The notes below the pieces were generated by a model that was not told the origin of the DNA, ran no database searches, and was given only the letters and a program-made list of their open reading frames with translations. A program made the position numbers and the translations under genes. Positions 49,601 through 55,839 of a stretch of 64,000 nt of DNA are shown here, piece by piece. The DNA comes from Symsagittifera roscoffensis (Eukaryota > Xenacoelomorpha > Acoela > Convolutidae): the NCBI RefSeq assembly GCF_963678635.1, contig NC_087070.1, positions 13,798,539 to 13,862,538 of the forward strand, in the 5' to 3' direction. Every line of letters begins with the position of its first letter. Within the stretch, counting starts at the first letter, position 1.

Positions 49601-52088
49601 TATTAAAAACCAGAAAAACTTCACATGTCGAAAATTGAGCAGCCTTTTTTGATGGCAGTATTCGCAATCTTTGAAAGTATACAAATACAGGGTTGGGAAT
49701 TTTACTTGATCGAATGATTTTGTAATTCGAGTTTTCTGAAAAATTCCTAAAAAAATCACAAAAATCGTCGTATCTCTTAAATAAAAATGATTTGGGCATT
49801 CTTAACTGAAGGCCGAATTTGCAACATCTCAGTTTACTCTGGCAGCCCCCCAACTACAGGCTAGGAATTTCAAACTTTGAAAAAAAAATTAATTTTCAAT
49901 TTTTTGAAAAAATTACAAGACAATTTATCTGAAAAACTGCAAGACTTTGAGAAGTCCTATTTGGAAGCAAATCTAGCAACTCCTGAGAGTAGCCTGACAG
50001 AGCCTCACGACAGATGAAAATTTCAAGTTTTGTGAAACTTTTTTACTTAAGTTTTCTGAAAAACTTTGCAAAAAATCCTTAAAAAAACGTCATATCTCGA
50101 GAACTACAAGAATTTAAGCAGCTATAATTAGAGGCGTGATTCGCAACCCCCCTGAGATTACCCTCGCAGATTCCATTAACAAGATTGAGACCTTTATCAA
50201 AAAACGTCTATCTCGAAAACTACAAGGATTTGAGCAGTCATATTTGGCGGCGAAATTCGCAACTCCTGAGAGTACCCTGACATAGCCTCACTACAGAGAT
50301 GGTAATTTCAAGTTTTAAATTTTTTATATCTAAGATTTCTGAAAAATTTTGAAAAAAAAAATCGAAAAAACGTCATATCTCGAAAACAACAAGGATTTGA
50401 CCAGCCATAATCAAAGGCAAGATTCGCAACCCCTGAGAGTACCCTCACAATATCCAACAACAGGATTGACATCTTCAACGTTATGGAATTTTTTAAAATC
50501 CACGTTTTTGAAAAATTTTTTTGAAAAAATCATGAAAAAAAGTCATATCTCGAAAACTACAAGGATTTGAAAAGTGAGAATTGGAGGCAAGTTTTGCAAC
50601 CCTTAAGAGCACCCAACTACAGGGCGAGAATTTCAAAACTTGAGAAATTTTTTAAATGTTAAATTTTCTAGAAATTTTTGAAAAATCTCGAAAATTACCG
50701 GATCTCGTACACTAAAAGGGTTTAGTAATTCATATAAGGAGGCCAGAATCACAAAAACCTGAGAAAACCCTGACAACATCCCACTATTGGGTTGCTAATT
50801 TCAAACTTGATGAAATAAACACTGAATTTAAACTGTAAACAAGAATGCTCGTATCAGGGCGAAGCCCTGAAAGTTCCGACTGCCTTTTAACGTTTATGGA
50901 GCAGTAATAACATAAACAACACAAAAAAAATTAAATGAAATAAATTAAAAAGAAAAATTTGAGAATTTTTCTATTAAAATCATCACCCCACACGCCATAA
51001 ATAGTACTACAGGATAAATTTCGCTCCTTGTAACAAACCAATTATGGCAAATAAGCTTCTTTTCACCAATTTGAAACAATTTCTAAGACGGATTAAATCT
51101 CCGTTTACGCGTTAATAGAGCGAATTATATCGCGCGTTAATTGTCCCAAATTGGGCAAAATGGCCAAAATCGCAATCTTTAAACCCTCATAACTTAACGA
51201 AAAATGATCACAGGTGAAATATCTTTTCAAATTTTAGCTCAGGTGAACAATTGCTTTCGAATGATATAAGAAATTTCGTCAAAAATGGCTAGTTAAAAAG
51301 TCGAAATTTGTCTGAAGCAAAAACAACTCACCCCGAGCACAAATATTCCGTTACTTTCGTATCGAAAGTCAGAACAAAAAGAAAAAAACTTAACCATTGC
51401 AAAATAAGATATAGCTTGAACATGCAAAAATATTACGCTGAAACAGCTTAAACATGACGAGATAGTGAAGCCCGCAATAAAAATATATAATAGATAGATT
51501 GAGAAACTTTTCCAATATAATTTTCTCGATATTTTTGAAATATCTCAAAAATTGCCGTATTTCGTAAACTTATAGGATTTGGTTATTCATATATGGAGGC
51601 CAAAATTGCAACACCTGGGGAAGACTTGACAGCACGCCAAATATTGGGCTGCTAATTTCAAACTTGTTGAAATAAACACTGAATTCAACTGGAAAATCGA
51701 AAAAAAATCTTAACCATTGCAATATACGATATAGCTTAAACGTGAAAAATTTTTTTTTGTTAAACATGCAAAAATAATACGTTGAAAGAGCTTAAACATG
51801 GCGAGATAGTGAATCCCGCATTTAAATATATAACAGATGAAACAATAATTGCAGTTAATTGAAGGAGAATTAATAATTTTTGACCTGTCCTGCCACTAAC
51901 TTCACCGATTACTGATATGATTGCGTACTAGGAACTTTCTACTGAAAAACCTCATTTCAATGATAGCTAACGTGTCACGAACCTTTTTCATTTCGTTTTG
52001 CAATAAGAAGCAATGCCTGTTTGGTATCACATAACTTTCGCAGGCGATTGATTTCATCTTCAATTACTGGTTTAAATTTCTTTACCAT
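16497..52088 (-). CDS. TTC7: Tetratricopeptide repeat protein 7 homologue (18 coding exons)
   Basis: Eighteen exons spread over 35.6 kb join in perfect phase to 3030 nt (1009 residues). TTC7 is the TPR scaffold that, with FAM126 and EFR3, holds PI4-kinase III alpha at the plasma membrane. Blocks recognisable against vertebrate TTC7: the N-terminal helix IEDEINRLRKLCD; VRKHLDTIINTA; AEAYAIKGLNLE; ARQLAEILMRF (exon 7); MEEILLLLLITEAL (exon 8); VLDLLTIVL; DKEMWFKYALSLISARKYAR (exon 10); the TPR helices of exons 11-13; KQAKDCLQEFTKCI; SKSFYKQALVFNPRAVDARV; and VLRECIQLNPYDEKSW-GLLGEIL at the end. It is longer than the ~840-860-residue vertebrate proteins because of Ser/Gly-rich inserts in exons 5 and 14. 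Introns 11 and 17 use GC donors. The first exon lies 6.8 kb from the second. Confidence 0.9.
16896..16987 (-). CDS. TTC7: TTC7 exon 17, GC donor
   Basis: It encodes ATCLMKEDSLECGEKVLREC and IQLNPYDEKS. The in-phase donor is TG|GCAAGT, which rebuilds a Trp codon with the next exon. The competing GT 4 nt downstream breaks the frame. Confidence 0.8.
17454..17558 (-). CDS. TTC7: TTC7 exon 16
   Basis: It encodes NGILAEEDGNMEDSKSFYKQ and ALVFNPRAVDARVRL, the penultimate TPR ('AELRGSMDEARRWYEEALAI' in family terms). Confidence 0.88.
18651..18716 (+). repeat. tRNA-like SINE head
   Basis: An A-box-like CTTAGCGTAGTGGTACGG (18655-18672) and a B-box-like TTATTCGATCCC (18699-18710) lie at tRNA spacing. 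It does not fold as an intact tRNA, and is probably a SINE in TTC7 intron 15. Confidence 0.5.
18880..19330. repeat. Dispersed repeat family B copy
   Basis: It carries 'ttaacccaatttgagaaaac' and 'attttgctgggtaatctga' as in the other family B copies. It lies in TTC7 intron 15. Confidence 0.6.
19503..19732 (-). CDS. TTC7: TTC7 exon 15
   Basis: It encodes SPEDDVNLNIWIVMLEFCVK, NNHKQAKDCLQEFTKCI and AMYHYHYA. The donor is GCT|GTGAGT and the acceptor AATGCAG. Confidence 0.85.
20075..20349 (-). CDS. TTC7: TTC7 exon 14
   Basis: It holds the Ser/Gly/Ala-rich non-TPR linker (SDGQSVTAASVDRQLSAASV...), corresponding to the variable 'SLLDRTIADRRQL' insert of vertebrate TTC7. Confidence 0.8.
20688..20807 (-). 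CDS. TTC7: TTC7 exon 13
   Basis: It encodes LLFLKTAIEEKMYGPSVAAR to MTRLGFPSFFF, the TTC7 'LLFSKVKLQ' block. It is flanked by a GTTTAG acceptor and a CAG|GTGAGA donor. Confidence 0.82.
21142..21254 (-). CDS. TTC7: TTC7 exon 12
   Basis: It encodes DFPPAQELNILLLTSMKKYV and SYLEGNAENL, aligning with 'LHLLALLLSAQKHYHDAL'. The donor is GAC|GTGAGT. Confidence 0.82.
21446..23740. other. Compositionally distinct insertion in TTC7 intron 11
   Basis: This 2.3-kb segment is clearly less A/T-skewed and lacks the poly-A and poly-T runs of the surrounding intron. It begins near GGCCCGTTCACACACTAAC. Two minus-strand frames run head to tail (23567-23262 and 23258-22971); the first includes MAHEDISTLRDLKKITCCRW and a Cys pair. 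I do not recognise either product. Best guess is the remains of a transposon or an endogenised sequence. Confidence 0.35.
24776..24830 (-). repeat. tRNA-like SINE head
   Basis: On the minus strand TGGCCTAGAAGTAACGCC (A box) is followed by GGGGTTCGAATCCCGG, a perfect B box with its arm. A degenerate sister is at 34520-34550 (ggtccgaccgggacttaaac). The acceptor stem is not complete, so it is not called a tRNA gene. Confidence 0.6.
24945..25460. repeat. Dispersed repeat family B copy
   Basis: It contains 'acggccaacagacatctgga', an 'attgagaaaaaagaatcaat' variant of the core, and 'gacgaacaaaaagcatcatg'. It is somewhat diverged from the other copies. Confidence 0.5.
27061..27345 (-). repeat. Family A fragment and second tRNA-like repeat
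   Basis: The first ~110 bp repeat the 'gcgcttcgcaaacactagcg' module of family A. Two tRNA-like stretches follow, the clearer having a B box (GGGTTTGAATGTGACC, reverse of 27272-27288) and an A-box-like TAGCCTGGAGTTAACAG. Confidence 0.5.
27633..27741 (-). CDS. TTC7: TTC7 exon 11, GC donor
   Basis: It encodes AYELDDMEPIIAYNYALCLA and EACRLIRDYE. The only in-phase donor is GAG|GCAAGT, the classic GC-AG form; the GT 4 nt further on would shift the frame. Confidence 0.82.
27960..28560. repeat. Family C satellite array, short
   Basis: It opens with the hairpin phrase CGCACCTACGGTGCTTCG and continues with three or four diverged ~165-170-bp monomers marked by CATCTCGGAA/CATATCTCGA and 'cctgagagtaccctcacag'. 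It is the same family as the 47-51 kb array. Confidence 0.65.
28585..29190. repeat. Family B copy plus family C flank module
   Basis: Family B spans 28585-29050 with 'aacccaacttgagaaaactg'. It is followed by the 'aaccattgcaaaatgcgata' flank module that elsewhere borders family C arrays. Confidence 0.6.
29290..29587 (+). other. Possible plus-strand exon or chance ORF
   Basis: A TTTTGCAG acceptor-like site ends at 29289 and the frame stays open for 98 codons to a TAG, ending with YKTNDSSEK. It is richer in GC than the surrounding intron. There is no recognisable domain, and it is antisense to TTC7 inside intron 10. It may be a terminal exon, a processed fragment or chance. Confidence 0.25.
29750..30129 (-). 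CDS. TTC7: TTC7 exon 10
   Basis: This is the longest TPR exon, with KEMWFKYALSLISARKYARG, NYLYHSLIARVALQNI and KIYLLMAVAYAMKAES. The donor is GCCAA|GTGAGT. Confidence 0.9.
30472..30609 (-). CDS. TTC7: TTC7 exon 9
   Basis: It encodes ISKELVLDMGSEHEVLRTKK to EKFVLDLLTIVLSNGQQYNL, aligning with 'VVYDLLTIALGRRGQYEML'. Its donor abuts a (TG)n microsatellite (30410-30470). Confidence 0.85.
34604..34623. repeat. Perfect 8-bp hairpin at a repeat end
   Basis: ACACTTGC-TTTC-GCAAGTGT is followed by AATC. It is preceded by 'gggaaaaaatctagttccct', as for the hairpins at 24913 and 27580. Confidence 0.6.
34900..35300. repeat. Dispersed repeat family B copy
   Basis: It is among the best preserved copies, with 'aacccaacttgagaaaactg' then 'atcaacaggtaaagttttta' and 'agaaatcgttcacattttttcg' in order. 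Confidence 0.65.
35553..36117 (-). mobile_element. Composite repeat family A with a clear tRNA-type promoter
   Basis: The minus strand reads GTGGCTGAGTGGTTAGTGCG (A box, 35664-35683) and AGATTCGAATCCCAC (B box, 35628-35642), both near consensus. The plus-strand right end is the hairpin ACACTCGC-TTC-GCAAGTGT followed by AATC (36098-36120). It is the reference copy for the family. Confidence 0.65.
37706..37793 (-). CDS. TTC7: TTC7 exon 8
   Basis: The exon is 88 nt. It encodes YVPQSRMEEILLLLLITEAL, the TTC7 'CPQENTEEALLLLLISE' block, and has a perfect GTAAGT donor. Confidence 0.88.
38225..38870. repeat. Two tandem family B copies
   Basis: The family core appears at 38364 (aataattaacctaatattag) and 38762 (attaacctaatttgagaaaa), each followed by a 'gctgggaattctc'- or 'gctcggaaatctcg'-like block. 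Confidence 0.55.
38878..39263 (-). mobile_element. Composite repeat family A copy
   Basis: It has the same order as 15029 and 35553: 'cttcgcaaacactagcgaga' module, B box (reverse of CTCGAACCTACGACG at 39011), A box (reverse of 39047-39066, ending CTCAGCCAC), and right end 'gctcgctagcgtaatcacg'. It is shorter than the other copies. Confidence 0.6.
39402..39646 (-). CDS. TTC7: TTC7 exon 7
   Basis: The acceptor is TTTTTCAG. It encodes LLARQLAEILMRFVSDHNYT, one of the strongest TTC7 matches, followed by a Ser/Asn-rich linker. Phase 2 out at CCCAA|GTAAAT. Confidence 0.88.
40024..40102 (-). CDS. TTC7: TTC7 exon 6
   Basis: This 79-nt exon encodes NISGSVGKLRDDLQKSEIRH and ASELRA, aligning with TTC7 'NLTRGVGRFREILRAVETRA'. 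An ATG upstream of the acceptor (GTTGTTAG) is not used. Confidence 0.8.
40205..40391. mobile_element. 187-bp foldback MITE with TA flanks
   Basis: The left arm (about 40205-40275) and right arm (about 40321-40391) are near-perfect inverted repeats of ~70 bp starting TTTAGACAACCGCGTATTCA. Both ends abut TA, the target duplication of Tc1/mariner-type elements. It lies 100 bp upstream of TTC7 exon 6, in intron 5. Confidence 0.78.
42292..42474 (-). CDS. Small coiled-coil ORF nested in TTC7 intron 5
   Basis: It encodes 60 residues, MTPLALKNQLNEVDSSIDEA, then a Lys/Glu/Leu helix (KKALEALEKKKELL) and a short C-terminus VVTLDQQSAVVIDSVFVKK. An acceptor-like ACAAAATTAG ends 1 nt before the ATG, after a run of T, and an AATAAA overlaps the stop codon. 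Codon content differs from the AT-rich intron around it. I do not recognise the family. It could be a small gene nested on the same strand as TTC7, an alternative exon, or a retroposed fragment. The phase and content do not fit any TTC7 block. Confidence 0.4.
   Translation of the reverse strand: MTPLALKNQLNEVDSSIDEAKKALEALEKKKELLHNQRTVSVVTLDQQSAVVIDSVFVKK
42518..42537. repeat. Hairpin of the repeat-end type
   Basis: ACACTTG-CCGTGA-CAAGTGT is a perfect 7-bp stem, 45 bp upstream of the small nested ORF. Confidence 0.5.
43352..43718 (-). CDS. TTC7: TTC7 exon 5
   Basis: The acceptor is a T-rich tract with CAG and the donor is the perfect GA|GTAAGT. It holds a Gly/Ser/Thr-rich insert (a run of Gly codons near 43560) absent from vertebrate TTC7, and ends SMLFMEE. 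Confidence 0.8.
43836..43925 (-). CDS. TTC7: TTC7 exon 4
   Basis: It encodes GLNLEVLANHLLEQITELGR to ILEQVESRPS. The donor (CCTA|GTGATG) was chosen because it is the one that keeps phase with exon 5; reading on would run into a stop. Confidence 0.65.
43985..44168 (-). CDS. TTC7: TTC7 exon 3
   Basis: It encodes YQKSLLLEAKILMMKLLYIF through RMAAEAYAIKG, the conserved first TPR pair. The donor is AAAG|GTACCT. The following intron is only 59 nt. Confidence 0.85.
45006..45181 (-). CDS. TTC7: TTC7 exon 2
   Basis: The acceptor is TTGTGTAG and the donor AGT|GTATGT. It encodes HFDLLVRAEVTIEDYLYV and DELKTVRKHLDTII, aligning with the 'LTEVRKHLTAAL' region of TTC7. Confidence 0.85.
45182..46959. other. 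TTC7 intron 1, proximal part
   Basis: A CA-rich microsatellite borders exon 2 (45180-45260). A weak tRNA-like phrase (GCGATAGCTGAACTGATAGA, 46043-46062) is the only other structure I notice. No coding sequence is supported. Confidence 0.4.
46960..50840. repeat. Family C satellite array (~170-bp monomers)
   Basis: About 20 diverged monomers carry three recurring marks: 'cgtcatatctcgaaaactac', 'ttggaggcaagattcgcaac' and 'cctgagagtaccctgacag'. Spacing is near 165-170 bp, best kept at 48480-48990 and 50090-50700. The array is cut into three blocks by hairpin phrases (GCGCACCTCCGGTGCTTG at 47884, GTACCGCACTCCGGTGCTTG at 49257) and by a ~140-bp flank module (47695-47850, 49110-49250). Minus-strand ORFs over it are products of the repeat. 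The right edge has CAGGGCGAAGCCCTG (50857-50871). Confidence 0.75.
51385..51840. repeat. Family C flank modules, duplicated
   Basis: Two copies of the flank module (51385-51500 and 51705-51840, each with 'gcaaaatattacg'-like and 'catggcgagatagtgaa'-like text) bracket one satellite monomer (51545-51690). Confidence 0.65.
51983..52088 (-). CDS. TTC7: TTC7 exon 1 (start codon)
   Basis: ATG 52088 begins MVKKFKPVIEDEINRLRKLC, matching the TTC7 N-terminal helix. The donor is AAG|GTTCGT, phase 1. A TTTCAG acceptor ends 6 nt upstream of the ATG, so a non-coding or spliced-leader exon precedes it. Confidence 0.75.
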
Positions 52089-52313
52089 GCTCGCCTGAAA
52101 CAGTATTTTAAAATATATATAAAACACCAAAACAGTCAGTAGTACTGACTTTACTTTGTTTATAAATATGAATAAGGACAGCCGATTACTGTGCAAGAAT
52201 CACAGAAGGTTCTGCCAGTCTTAGAAAAAATACAATTTTCTTTTTCAAATTAGTTTCGAGTGAAACATCTTGAAATGCACTGAAAACCAAAAAAAATATA
52301 TATTGAAAAATAT

Positions 52314-52706
52314 ATAGGTTCCAAAATGAAAAATCAATCCCATAGGCTCCAAAATAAAATAGCAGTCGCATAAGTTCCAAATCTTTTCAATTGGCCAAAA
52401 GACTAAATAAGCCGAGTCTCGGTTTAAGATCGCCGGTGGGCGCGCTACGCGCGCGTCGCCGCTTCGCGGCGATAACCGGCTCTAAATTTCGTATAGAGTC
52501 CTACCCTTTGGTGGCAAGCTCGCAACACGTTGGCGCGACTGCGGCGGTCTTTATTCTGCAGCTTGAGTTTATGCTGGTTGAACAGAAAACAATCAATCCA
52601 TAAATTCGTTGGCTCAAATTTCAACCAATCAGAATTCGAGAAGATAAATTTTGGAACTTATGCGACTGATTTTTTATTTTGGAACCTATGAATATTGGAA
52701 CCTATG
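52314..52706. mobile_element. ~390-bp foldback MITE with a GC-rich cruciform core
   Basis: Outer arms 52314-52381 and 52649-52706 are inverted repeats built from the motif CATAGGTTCCAAAAT and CAGTCGCATAAGTTCCAAA. The core (52420-52600) is strikingly GC-rich for this window and holds nested palindromes GCGCG-CTA-CGCGC, CGCCGC-TT-CGCGGCG and GCCGGT...ACCGGC. It lies about 230 bp upstream of the TTC7 start exon. Confidence 0.72.
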
Positions 52707-52723
52707 GGAATTCACCCTGCATC

Positions 52724-52877
52724 TCGTTTTGCCTCAATTATTATATATTTTACCGCCATCCTCAATCAATTTTAACAAATGGTAGCAGGATGTAGTTTCA
52801 TCGTTTTGCCTCAATTATTATATATTTTACCGCCATCCTCAATCAATTTTAACAAAGGTTAGCAGGATGTAGTTCAT
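52724..52877. repeat. 77-bp tandem duplication
   Basis: Two almost identical copies start TCGTTTTGCCTCAATTATTA and end AGGATGTAGTT(T)CA (52724-52800 and 52801-52877). They lie immediately before the start of the gag-like frame at 52879, so they may be its 5' leader. Confidence 0.75.
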
Positions 52878-52878
52878 C

Positions 52879-53309
52879 GTGGCATCGTACAAAAATCCGC
52901 CACTTCTCAAGGATGGCGTTTGCTATGACACATGGCGTTCTGAAGTTGACATCTGGAGAAGAGTGACTGATCTAGCAGAAGACAAGCAGGCTTTCGCCGT
53001 TACTAACCGGCCAATACAAAGAAGTTGCAATTGCACTTCCTGTAGATCAACTGAACAGAAATAAAGGAATGGACGCGTTGTTGGGTGCCATATTTCCCAA
53101 TTTTGAAAGAGCCTATTGACATTGCTTACGAGGCATATCACAGTTTTGAAGAACTTCGCAAATGTGATTTATCGATGTGCAGTTTTCTCATTGAAATCGA
53201 GAAGCGGTGCACGAAGCTGAAAAGAGATGGCTTTCAGGTCCAAGAAGAAATCTAGAGCTAAAAACTCCTCGAAATTGCTGATTTAAAACAGTCTCAGAAG
53301 CAAATGTTT
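52879..53309 (+). pseudogene. LTR-retrotransposon gag fragment (Ty1/copia-like)
   Basis: It starts MASYKNPPLLKDGVCYDTWR, then SEVDIWRRVTDLAEDKQAFA. One frameshift near 52997 leads into GQYKEVAIALPVDQLNRNKG, another near 53098 into PIDIAYEAYHSFEELRKCDL and LIEIEKRCTKLKRDGFQVQ, then stops. The pattern W-x-IW--VTD-----QA-AV ... AYEAY--F is that of gag proteins of copia-type elements in aquatic invertebrates; the lineage is from memory and tentative. It is truncated by the inverted-repeat element at 53310. Confidence 0.55.
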
Positions 53310-54306
53310 GTAACATTCGTCTACTGTAGTCACACATGAGGCTTAAGAAAAATAGGCCCTATAACCATTGGCTCAAGAGTCAGGGACACTATCTCTTGTG
53401 TTTTTCTACCAGTCGGTCATATTCGGAAGTTTGACCTTGAGAGAAGCAAAAAACACTTGATTTTGGAGTGAAATTTAATTTTTCAAAATTTCGAATGGAA
53501 CCTGTCATGCACGATTTTCTCGCGATAACTGAAAATCAGAAAAGAGAAGTCAGAACGATCGAGTGACAATCGCGGGAAAGTTGCTAGAAAAATCAGTGGG
53601 AAATTGCTATTCGCAATTTCAGTAGCAATAATAATCGAGAGTAGAGCTGTCCCATCTGAAACAGAGACGAGCGCATTCCCACGAACTGGATTGTTGTGAC
53701 TGGAGTACTATTATTAACTGGACCAGAGTGAACCTTAGGTGGAAAGGTGGACAGCTAGAGTGTCCCAATGGTTCACGAGAACTCATAGTCTAGAGTAAAA
53801 ACTTGTTCTTGTTATTGAAACTGACTAACATTAAACTCATTTTAGTTACTTTATTGATTCTTGAGTTGCTTACCGACTTATTTACTTCCTGGTTCTTGAG
53901 CGTGCTACAATGTGAGTACTAATTTAAATTTCTAGAGTGTGTTTTATAATTGTTATGTTGAGGTAAGGCGAGTTTTAGGTTGATCCATCTGAAATGGATC
54001 AAAGTTCCACTGTCTAATAAAAAGTAACTTAACGGATTGTTCCAACCCGGTTTTTAACGGCGTTCATGTATTTTGGGTATCTAGAGACCTAAGTATGGGG
54101 ACGTTTCTAATTCTAGAGTGGGGGGATATTTTAGTAGTAGCCTTTAAGCTGTAATGGGTCGTAGTCTCATGTCACAAGCGAACCGAATTGGCTCCGACTG
54201 ATTTGAGGTACAAAAACACAAGAGATAGTGTCCCTGACTCTTGAGCCAATGATTATAGGGCCTATTTTTCTTAAGCCTCATGTGTGACTGCAGTAGACGA
54301 ATGTTA
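53310..54306. mobile_element. 1-kb element with ~95-bp terminal inverted repeats
   Basis: The left end (53310-53405, GTAACATTCGTCTACTG...CTTGTGTTTTT) and right end (54212-54306) are near-perfect inverted repeats. The interior has no ORF but contains a perfect hairpin, TTGATCCAT-CTGAA-ATGGATCAA, and an AATAAA. It interrupts the gag fragment. It could be a non-autonomous DNA element or an inverted duplication. Confidence 0.7.
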
Positions 54307-54716
54307 CATAGTGTTTTTATGGCGCTCCTGGGTGTTTACGACATCAAGACTACGGAGTCGAACCCACTTGAGACAGCTTCGGGCTGAATGCCCATTCTAG
54401 AGTACCGGCGGTACGGTTCGACAGGAACGTGCAAACCTTCCAGTTGTACCGTGATAGCTTTTTAAGAAAACTCAAGAAAACTTCCTGGTACGCTCTCCGA
54501 ACGAGGCTTAGCTAACCGAGTAAAGGGGGGCAACTAGGGGGACAAAAACACGAGCAAAAAGACAAAAAGCGAAACAAAAACCATAAAACGAAAAAAGACA
54601 GTGACTTTGACACCAGATTAGTTGGATCAAACCTTTATATTAATTAAATAGTATACCCATACTGTTTTACAAGTTCGATCGTTTCGATCAACCTAGCAAT
54701 TTAACCCAGTAACCTC
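54307..54716. other. Putative upstream or LTR sequence of the gypsy element
   Basis: No gene is seen. A purine-rich run (AAAGGGGGGCAACTAGGGGG, about 54523-54542) and an AATAAA just after this stretch suggest LTR-like signals, but without the 3' LTR in the window the boundaries cannot be set. Confidence 0.35.
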
Positions 54717-54722
54717 AATAAA
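54717..54722 (+). promoter_or_regulatory. Candidate LTR polyadenylation signal
   Basis: AATAAA is followed 13 nt later by a GTGTGGGGCGTTGTC G/T-rich element, as in the R/U5 region of LTRs. Confidence 0.4.
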
Positions 54723-54784
54723 GAGCCCGAGTGTGGGGCGTTGTCAAGGGTTTTTAGATGGCTTGGAACTTAGCTGGACAACAA

Positions 54785-54970
54785 GGAGACTTGACTGGAA
54801 GAGGTGACCAACCGAGTGGGAAAGTGGTTCAGGAGCACTTGAGCTGAACCAATAGGAGACTTGACTGGAAGAGGTGACCAGCCGAGTGGGAAAGTGGTTC
54901 AGGAGCACTTGAGCTGAACCAATAGGAGACTGGACTGGAACAGGTGACCAGTCGAGTGGGAAAGCAGCCA
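54785..54970 (+). repeat. 70-bp minisatellite, ~2.7 copies
   Basis: Units starting GGAGACTTGACTGGAAGAGG begin at 54785, 54855 and 54925, each followed by 'gtgaccagccgagtgggaaa'. The exact 70-bp period is kept. Confidence 0.85.
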
Positions 54971-55839
54971 AGAAGGATTTGGCAATTCTCGAGTTCTCAA
55001 GTTGGGCAGAACGGGTATCGTTAAAATCCACATTACATTATAGGAGATAAGTGTAAAATAGGATAAGCGACATCCCCCGGTTTTGAGGAACGTTTTTACT
55101 TGAGCAGGCCTGGAGACAGGTCTACGGCTTTCTCTTGAGAGGTTTAGCACCCGGCGCTTAAGGTAATTTTAGGCTTAAGAAGGGGGGCTAAAAAGGGGGG
55201 AGGTTAGAAGGGGGGCTGGTTAAGTTAGAGGTTGGCGGTTGTAAATTGTAAAAAGGGGGAAATTAGAGTAACTAACTAGTCGACATCGTTGACTTAGTTA
55301 CATTAGACATTAACACGCGTTGGTAATATTAGGTGGATATCGAAATTTGAACCCGAGTTAAGGAAGGTACCCTGGTCGGATTGGTAGGGGGGAAGGGACA
55401 TAGACAGTTTTTGTAATATCCCATAAGATCGCTAGCAGGGGGGAAGGAAACGCGTGACAATTAGGTACCAGACATTTTTTTAGATAGAAGGTAGACATTT
55501 GTCACCTTTAAATTTTAGGTGGGCTCATCTTTCTGTTTTTATTACTTTTTCTTGCTTAGATTTTTGTTGCATTTTGGTGAGGATTTGTGTTAAAATTTTG
55601 TACGAACAGGTGATCACAAGATACCTGCGCACAGGTTTTGGTCTCAAGTTACTTGGAACATTGAAATAGAGGTAGCCAAAAAGAGAAATAAGAAAAAGGG
55701 GGGTCAACATTTGGCTTTTAAGAGAGGATTTTGGGAAAATTTTACTAGAGCTGGAGTGGTGGTACAAGGTACAGTGAATCAAGAAGTCCCCATAACGAAG
55801 AGGAAAGAAGTCCCACCACCCAGACACTTGTCAACAGTC

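Noticed and set aside
47201-49853. Minus-strand ORFs with recurring YDCS...FRDM peptides
   Set aside because: The recurring peptide follows the ~170-bp satellite monomer; frames break at random and have no splice or start context.
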